Part shown: piece after piece, positions 4,598 through 9,168 of the stretch | Layout: each line of letters begins with the position of its first letter | How positions within the stretch are numbered: the first letter of the stretch is position 1 | DNA from: Thermoanaerobaculia bacterium | GTDB taxonomy: Bacteria; Acidobacteriota; Thermoanaerobaculia; Gp7-AA8 | DNA: 9,168 nt | Direction: 5' to 3' | NCBI GenBank assembly: GCA_023700825.1 | Contig: JAMPYE010000155.1 | Location: forward strand, 1 to 9,168 | Notes under the pieces: model-generated | Databases searched by the model: none | The model's input: the letters and a program-made list of their open reading frames with translations, nothing else | Told to the model about the DNA's origin: nothing | Position numbers and translations under genes: made by a program

Positions 4598-6235
4598 CGT
4601 CCTCGTCGTCGGCACCCGCGGAAGCGTGACCGCGATCGCGGTGCCGCGGTCGGGAGCCGAGTCGACGTCGATTCGCCCTCCGTGCTCCTGGACGATGCGA
4701 AACGAGATCGCCATGCCGAGTCCCGTGCCCGTCGGGAAGTTCGTTCGGAAAGGCTGGAACAGCGCGCGTTGCTCGTGATCGGCCATGCCCCGGCCGCTAT
4801 CGGAAAAGACGATCCGGATCCCGTCCTCTTCCGTGGCGGTCGTCACGCGGAGGAAGCCTCCGAGTGGCATCGCCTGGATCGCGTTTCTCGCAATGTTCCA
4901 GAAGACCTGGCGGATCTGGTCGGGGTCGCCAACGATCACGAACTTCGGCGGATCGAGCGAGCGCTCGATCGCGTGCTCGGCGCCCAGCTCGAGAGAATTC
5001 GAAAGCAGATCGAGCGTCTCGGAGAGGCTCGCGACGACGTCGAACTCGAGCGCGCGCCGCTCGCTCGGGCGGACGAACTGCAGGAAGTCCTGGATCGATT
5101 TGTTGAGCCGGTCCGATTCCTTGAGGATGATCGACATGAGCCGCTGCTCCTGCGGCGTGAGGCGCTCGGACTTCTTGAGCACCTGCACCGATCCCGCGAT
5201 CGCAGCGAGCGGATTGCGGATCTCGTGCGCGATGCCTGCCGACAGCTCGCCGACTGCCGCCATCCGGTCCTTGAGCCGAAGCTGGTCCTCGAGCCGCTTC
5301 ACGTCGGTCAGGTCCTGAAAAATGATGCTGATGCCGGCCGGCTGGCCGTCGAGCGTGTTGAGCGGCGTGACGGCGTAACCGATGGTGACTGGCTCGCCGC
5401 CGCGCAGGTAGTTCTCCGTCTCGCCGCGGATGACGCGGCGCGTGAGCATGGCGTCGCGCAGCCGCTCCCAGTCCTCTTCCGGAAAGAGCGCGAGATCGGC
5501 GAGCGGCCGCCCGACGAGCTCGACGGCCGGGCACGCCAGGATTTCGCACGCGGACGGGTTCGCGAACGAGATGACCCCGGTCGGGGCCACTGTGAGCAGG
5601 CCCGACGGGATCGACGCGATCACGTTGTCGTTGAGTACCTTGAGTTGTGCGAGGTTTCTTCGGTTCGCGTCGAGCTCGATCGACGTCTCGCGGAGCTTCT
5701 CCGAGACGAACGAAGTCAGGAGCGCGGTCGCGTAGAAGCCCGCGAAGTTCGTCGCCATGTTCAGGTAGAGCCTGAACGACGAGAAGGGCGTCATCGAAAA
5801 GAGCCCCTGCTCGGGAACGGGGATGATGCCGTAATAGAGCAGATCGCCGAGTCCGGCGTAGAGGATCACGCACGCGGAGGCGGTGAGCAGCCCTCCGCGA
5901 CGGTACAGGAGCATCGAAGCCGTGATGATCGAGACCAGGTAGAGGAACGAGAACGGCGAATCGAGGCCGCCCGTGAAGTAGACGAGCAGCGTCTCGACGA
6001 AGAGATCCCCCGCGATCTGCACCGAGAGGTTGAGCGTCCGGTCGGGAACCAGCGAGCCGACCACGAGGTAGCCGATCGTGAGCGCGTAGGTGAGGCCCGC
6101 GACGAGGTAGAGGTAGTTGATCGGGAGGAGCTGGTCGGTCGTGAACTGGACGATGAGAACGACGACCAGCAGGGTGGTGACCGCGACGATGCGGACCGCG
6201 ATGAGTGTGCGAACCTCGGGGAGAATTCGGAACAT
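4595..6235 (-). CDS. pilS: PilS-type membrane sensor histidine kinase
   Basis: 546 residues. The N-terminal half carries about six hydrophobic membrane segments (roughly 11-31, 42-60, 70-88, 93-111, 116-135 and 157-175), as in the PilS sensor of type IV pili. A PAS domain follows at about 200-312 (ASIPSGLLTV, GVISFANPSA). The kinase core has an H-box with phospho-acceptor H337 (AHEIRNPL), N-box N447/N451 (WNIARNAIQAM), G1 DSGRGM (479-484), F-box FQPFRT (493-498) and G2 GTGLGM (503-508), all intact. By homology it phosphorylates PilR, a sigma-54 activator controlling pilin expression. Placement directly after pilC fits this role, but no pilR follows. ATG 6235 lacks an obvious Shine-Dalgarno, and the frame stays open for some distance upstream, so the start is not certain. 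Another membrane NtrB-like kinase is the main alternative. Confidence 0.88.
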   Translation of the reverse strand: MFRILPEVRTLIAVRIVAVTTLLVVVLIVQFTTDQLLPINYLYLVAGLTYALTIGYLVVGSLVPDRTLNLSVQIAGDLFVETLLVYFTGGLDSPFSFLYLVSIITASMLLYRRGGLLTASACVILYAGLGDLLYYGIIPVPEQGLFSMTPFSSFRLYLNMATNFAGFYATALLTSFVSEKLRETSIELDANRRNLAQLKVLNDNVIASIPSGLLTVAPTGVISFANPSACEILACPAVELVGRPLADLALFPEEDWERLRDAMLTRRVIRGETENYLRGGEPVTIGYAVTPLNTLDGQPAGISIIFQDLTDVKRLEDQLRLKDRMAAVGELSAGIAHEIRNPLAAIAGSVQVLKKSERLTPQEQRLMSIILKESDRLNKSIQDFLQFVRPSERRALEFDVVASLSETLDLLSNSLELGAEHAIERSLDPPKFVIVGDPDQIRQVFWNIARNAIQAMPLGGFLRVTTATEEDGIRIVFSDSGRGMADHEQRALFQPFRTNFPTGTGLGMAISFRIVQEHGGRIDVDSAPDRGTAIAVTLPRVPTTRT

Positions 6236-6257
6236 CGTCAGGCCGCCGACCGCGGCG

Positions 6258-6284
6258 GGCGGGGGGCGCCGTGCGCCTCCCGCC
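6258..6284 (-). other. Strong GC hairpin in the pilC-pilS gap
   Basis: On the transcribed strand GGCGGGAGGCGC and GCGCCCCCCGCC can pair at 11 of 12 positions around a three-base ACG loop. It sits in the 79-nt space between the pilC stop and the pilS start. No U-run follows, so it could be an RNA-processing or partial-attenuation structure that lowers pilS expression relative to pilBTC. The role is inference; the inverted repeat itself is plain. Confidence 0.6.
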
Positions 6285-6314
6285 CTTCCGGAGCGGAGTG
6301 TCTCGCGCCGCCGA

Positions 6315-7517
6315 TCAGCCGACCTGGCCGATCAGGGCGAACATCGGCATGTACATCGCGATGACGATGCCGCCGATCGCGACGCCGAGAAACGCGATGA
6401 GCAAGGGCTCGAGCAGCTTCATGAGGCCCGCGACCGCGGTGTCGACCTCGTCCTCGTAGAAGTCCGCGATTTTCGCGAGCATCGCGTCGAGCGCGCCGGT
6501 CTGCTCGCCGACCGCGATCATCTGGACGACCATCGAAGGGAACACCTCGGTGTCGGCGAGAGGCTCGCTGATCGTCTTGCCTTCCTCGACCGACTTCCGG
6601 GTCGCCATGAGGGCGTCTTCGATGACCGAGTTGCCTGCGGTGCGCGCGGTGATTTCGAGGCCTTCGAGAATCGGTACGCCCGAGGACGTCAGCGTGGCGA
6701 GCGTGCGGCAGAAGCGCGCGACGGCGATCTTGCGAAGCAGCAGGCCGAGAATCGGCGCCTTCAGCATCAGGCCGTCGAGCACCCGCTTGCCCTTGTAGGT
6801 CGCGTGATAGCGCTTGATCGCGATCCACCCTGCGACCATCACGCCGCCGATCAGCCACCAGAAGTCGTTGATGAAGTACGAGAGCTTCATGACGAAGACG
6901 GTCGGTCCGGGAAGCTCGGCGCCGAGGCCTTCGAACAGTGCGGCGAAGACGGGGATGACCTTCCAGAGGATGACGATGATGACGATGACGGCGATCGAGA
7001 TGACGGCGACCGGGTAGATCATCGCCGACTTGACCTGGGCGTTGAGCTTGACGGCCTTCTCGATGTACATCGCGAGCCGCTGGAGGATCGTGTCGAGAAT
7101 ACCGCCCGCCTCTCCGGCGGCGACCATGTTCGTGTAGAGGTCGTTGAACACCTTCGGGTGCTTGCGCATCGCGTCGGCGAGCGTCGACCCCGACTCGACC
7201 TCCTGGCGGATCGTCAGCAGCGCGCGCTGGAACGCCTTGATCTCCTGCTGCGACCCGAGAATCTCGAGACACTGGACGAGCGGAAGACCGGCGTCGATCA
7301 TGACCGAGAACTGGCGCGTGAAGATCGCGACGGCCTGCTGGGGAACGTTGCCTCCCCACTTCGGAAGGGCAAGCTCCTTGCCCTTCTCCTTGACCGCGGT
7401 GACGACGATCTGCTGCCGCCGAAGCGCGGCAATCGCAGCGTCCTTGTTGTCCGCCACGAGTTGGCCGCTCGTGTCCTGGCCGTTCTTCCCCTTGCCTTTC
7501 CATTCAAACGTAGGCAT
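6315..7517 (-). CDS. pilC: Type IV pilus inner-membrane platform protein
   Basis: 400 residues, normal for PilC/GspF. It forms the inner-membrane platform on which the PilB and PilT motors act to add or remove pilin subunits. The N-terminus MPTFEWKGKGKNG is the characteristic PilC opening. Two T2SSF repeats are visible (about 62-185 and 265-388), each with a glycine-rich motif (AAGEAGG at 133-139; AVGEQTG at 335-341) and an amphipathic lead (FTRQFSVMIDAGLPL; FCRTLATLTSSGVPI). Membrane segments lie at about 168-190, 213-234 and 370-396. ATG 7517 is preferred over an in-frame GTG at 7523 because the ribosome binding site overlaps that GTG. The gene is 57 nt downstream of pilT and very likely cotranscribed with it. 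Confidence 0.96.
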   Translation of the reverse strand: MPTFEWKGKGKNGQDTSGQLVADNKDAAIAALRRQQIVVTAVKEKGKELALPKWGGNVPQQAVAIFTRQFSVMIDAGLPLVQCLEILGSQQEIKAFQRALLTIRQEVESGSTLADAMRKHPKVFNDLYTNMVAAGEAGGILDTILQRLAMYIEKAVKLNAQVKSAMIYPVAVISIAVIVIIVILWKVIPVFAALFEGLGAELPGPTVFVMKLSYFINDFWWLIGGVMVAGWIAIKRYHATYKGKRVLDGLMLKAPILGLLLRKIAVARFCRTLATLTSSGVPILEGLEITARTAGNSVIEDALMATRKSVEEGKTISEPLADTEVFPSMVVQMIAVGEQTGALDAMLAKIADFYEDEVDTAVAGLMKLLEPLLIAFLGVAIGGIVIAMYMPMFALIGQVG

Positions 7518-7522
7518 CTCCA

Positions 7523-7528
7523 CCTCCC
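7523..7528 (-). promoter_or_regulatory. Ribosome binding site deciding the pilC start
   Basis: The minus strand reads GGGAGG over 7528-7523, five bases before ATG 7517. Because it abuts and overlaps the GTG at 7523-7521, that GTG cannot be the codon it serves. Confidence 0.8.
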
Positions 7529-7574
7529 AATGCCGCGGACCGTGCCGCGCGTCGCCAGCCCCTGCCGGCCTGGA

Positions 7575-8702
7575 TTACGAGGGACGAGGCCTTGCACCGG
7601 CCGCCTGCGGCGACCCTCCCGGCTGCAAGGCTCCCGCGCCGCGGGAAATCATCTCCTGGAGCTCGTCGGCGTTCGACGAGCGACTCAGCGCCGTGTCGAG
7701 CGTGATCGCCTTCTTGAAGTACAGCGTGGCCAGCGACTGATTGAACGTCTGCATCCCGTACTTCGCCTGGCCCGTCTGCATCATCGAGTAGATCTGGTGC
7801 ACCTTGTCCTCGCGGATCAGGTTTCGGATCGCCGAGTTGGGCACCAGGATCTCCATCGCCATCGCGCGCCCCTTGCCGTTGGCGCGGGAGAGCAGCGACT
7901 GGCAGAGGATCCCCTCGAGAACGAACGAGAGCTGCGCGCGAATCTGCGGCTGCTGGTGCGCGGGAAAAACGTCGACGATACGGTTGATCGTCTGCGCGGC
8001 AGAGTTCGTGTGCAGCGTGCCGAAAGTCAGGTGGCCCGTCTCCGCGATGCGCAGCGCCGACTCGATCGTCTCGAGGTCACGCATCTCGCCGATGAGAACG
8101 ACGTCGGGATCCTGTCGCAGCGCGCTCTTGAGCGCGTTCGCGAACGAATGCGTGTCGGCGTGCAGCTCGCGCTGGTTCACCACGCACGCCTTGTGCGAGT
8201 GAAGGAACTCGACCGGATCCTCGATCGTGATGATGTGCTCGTGCCGCTCCTTGTTGATCTTGTCGATCATCGCGGCCAGAGTCGTCGACTTGCCCGACCC
8301 CGTGGGGCCGGTCACCAGGACCAGCCCGCGCGGCTTCTTGCAGATCTCCTCGACCACGGGCGGAAGCCCCAGCTCCTTGAAGCCGAGGATCTCGTAGGGA
8401 ATCTGCCGGTAGACCGCGGCGACCGCGCCGCGCTGGTTGAAGATGTTTCCGCGGAAGCGGGCGAGCCCCTTGATCCCGAACGAAAGGTCGAGCTCGAGGT
8501 TCTCCTCGAACCGGTGCTTCTGCGCGTCGGTGAGGACCGAATAGGCGAGCTGTTTCGTCTCCGGCGCGGTCAGCGGCGGCATGTCCAGCGGAGTGAGCTT
8601 GCCGTCGACACGGATCTGCGGGGCGGAATTCGTCGTGACGTGGAGGTCGGATCCGCCTCTCTCCACCATCGTCTTGAGCAGTTGATGCAGAGTCGCAGCC
8701 AT
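7575..8702 (-). CDS. pilT: Type IV pilus retraction ATPase
   Basis: 375 residues. It is the hexameric motor that depolymerises type IV pili and so powers twitching motility and DNA uptake. An N-terminal PAS-like part (SDLHVTTNSAPQIRVDG, 18-34) is followed by the ATPase core: Walker A GPTGSGKST (132-140), Asp box ITIEDPVEF (158-166), Walker B VVLIGEMRD (201-209) and His box GHLTFGTLHTNSA (223-235). The PilT-specific AIRNLIRE motif needed for retraction is present at 291-298 and separates it from PilB. The last 20 or so residues are a Gly/Pro/Ala-rich tail beyond the usual end, of unknown meaning. ATG 8702 is supported by GAGGAG at 8716-8711, eight bases upstream. It lies 37 nt after pilB. Confidence 0.97.
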   Translation of the reverse strand: MAATLHQLLKTMVERGGSDLHVTTNSAPQIRVDGKLTPLDMPPLTAPETKQLAYSVLTDAQKHRFEENLELDLSFGIKGLARFRGNIFNQRGAVAAVYRQIPYEILGFKELGLPPVVEEICKKPRGLVLVTGPTGSGKSTTLAAMIDKINKERHEHIITIEDPVEFLHSHKACVVNQRELHADTHSFANALKSALRQDPDVVLIGEMRDLETIESALRIAETGHLTFGTLHTNSAAQTINRIVDVFPAHQQPQIRAQLSFVLEGILCQSLLSRANGKGRAMAMEILVPNSAIRNLIREDKVHQIYSMMQTGQAKYGMQTFNQSLATLYFKKAITLDTALSRSSNADELQEMISRGAGALQPGGSPQAAGARPRPS

Positions 8703-8739
8703 CCCCGGGTCTCCTCAATCGAGGGACGCCTCCGAACCG

Positions 8740-9168
8740 TCAAAGGACGGTTTCGCGGACGACTTCCTCGATGGTCGTGATTCCTTTCATGATTTTATAC
8801 AACCCTGAGCGTCGCAGCGTAAACATTCCGCCTTCGACCGCCCGGCGCTTCAACTCGATCGCCGACGCTCCCGACAGGACCATCTCCCGCAGCTCGTCGG
8901 TCATCACCATCACCTCGACGAGTCCGACGCGCCCCTTGTAGCCCGTCGCCCCGCACTTGTCGCACCCGCGTCCCTTGTACACCTTGAACGAGGTCGCGAT
9001 CTCCTCTTTCGTATAGCCGATGTTCGCCAGCGCCTGCGGCGTGAGCTCCACTTCTTCCTTGCAGCTGACGCAGATCCTGCGCACCAGTCGCTGGGCTGCG
9101 ATCAACTGGACCGAGGTGGCGACCAGGAACGGCTCGATGCCCATGTTCATCAGGCGGTTGATCGTCGA
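8740..9168 (-). CDS. pilB: Type IV pilus extension ATPase, C-terminal part (partial)
   Basis: The frame enters at the right edge and shows 142 C-terminal residues beginning STINRLMNMGIEPFLVATSV, the usual PilB/GspE sequence after the His box. It continues with AAQRLVRRICVSC and the tetracysteine zinc motif: two CxxC pairs at visible residues 33/36 and 69/72 (CVSC, CDKC). The end is GLVEVMVMTDELREMV...LRRSGLYKIMKGITTIEEVVRETVL. An ATG at 9150 is internal; coding clearly continues upstream of it, out of the window. PilB powers pilus assembly, opposing PilT. GspE of type II secretion is the alternative, but the direct link to pilT, pilC and pilS favours PilB. Confidence 0.95.
   Translation of the reverse strand, partial: STINRLMNMGIEPFLVATSVQLIAAQRLVRRICVSCKEEVELTPQALANIGYTKEEIATSFKVYKGRGCDKCGATGYKGRVGLVEVMVMTDELREMVLSGASAIELKRRAVEGGMFTLRRSGLYKIMKGITTIEEVVRETVL

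Noticed and set aside
4682..6364. Long + strand open frame opposite pilS
   Set aside because: Charged, repetitive translation with no family features, while the minus strand encodes an intact histidine kinase.
7518..7523. GTG start for pilC
   Set aside because: It overlaps the only good ribosome binding site, and the family's N-terminus begins at the following ATG.
7534..7549. Small inverted repeat CGCGG/CCGCG in the pilT-pilC gap
   Set aside because: Only five pairs in GC-rich DNA, with no T-run; expected by chance.
6117..8780. Very long open frame on the + strand across pilS, pilC and pilT
   Set aside because: It is antisense to three clearly recognisable genes, and its product is Arg/Asp/Glu-rich low-complexity sequence, the usual shadow of GC-rich coding DNA.

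Overview
This is a GC-rich bacterial chromosomal segment with ordinary, well-preserved housekeeping genes. A diderm host is suggested by a predicted lipoprotein and by a type IV pilus motor/assembly cluster (pilB-pilT-pilC-pilS) in the order familiar from Myxococcus-like bacteria. Acidobacteriota or Myxococcota/'deltaproteobacterial' relatives are plausible sources, but the sequence alone does not decide this. No tRNA, rRNA, CRISPR array, transposase gene or phage gene was seen.

Layout from left to right. The 3' tail of an unidentified + strand gene (to 79) is followed by nadB, L-aspartate oxidase (273-1937, +). Next come a small exported lipoprotein with two OB-fold-like modules (2206-2994, +), a convergent GYD-domain protein (3052-3351, -), and ruvB, divergent from it (3477-4508, +). 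Convergent to ruvB is the pilus block on the minus strand: pilS (4595-6235), pilC (6315-7517), pilT (7575-8702) and the C-terminal end of pilB (8740 to beyond the right edge). PilB and PilT are the extension and retraction ATPases, PilC the inner-membrane platform, and PilS the sensor kinase that normally acts with PilR. No pilR follows pilS here.

The most unusual content lies between the genes. Three intergenic gaps (99-259, 1944-2078, 4506-4597) hold elements of one design: two arms of tandem 7-nt repeats in inverted orientation around a 50-90 nt non-repetitive centre. One has TTTCGGA units; the other two have GGCGAAA/GGCGAGA units. The two GGCGA elements also share internal hairpins, including an identical 8-mer (CTCGTTCG). 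Two of the three elements bracket nadB closely. The third fills the gap between ruvB and pilS so exactly that its mirror-image TAGGCGA ends form the stop codons of both convergent genes. A separate perfect 28-nt palindrome (3017-3044) sits between the other convergent gene pair. These look like a family of short non-coding repeat elements, possibly mobilised in trans and possibly acting as gene-end structures. That role is inference and needs a genome-wide search.
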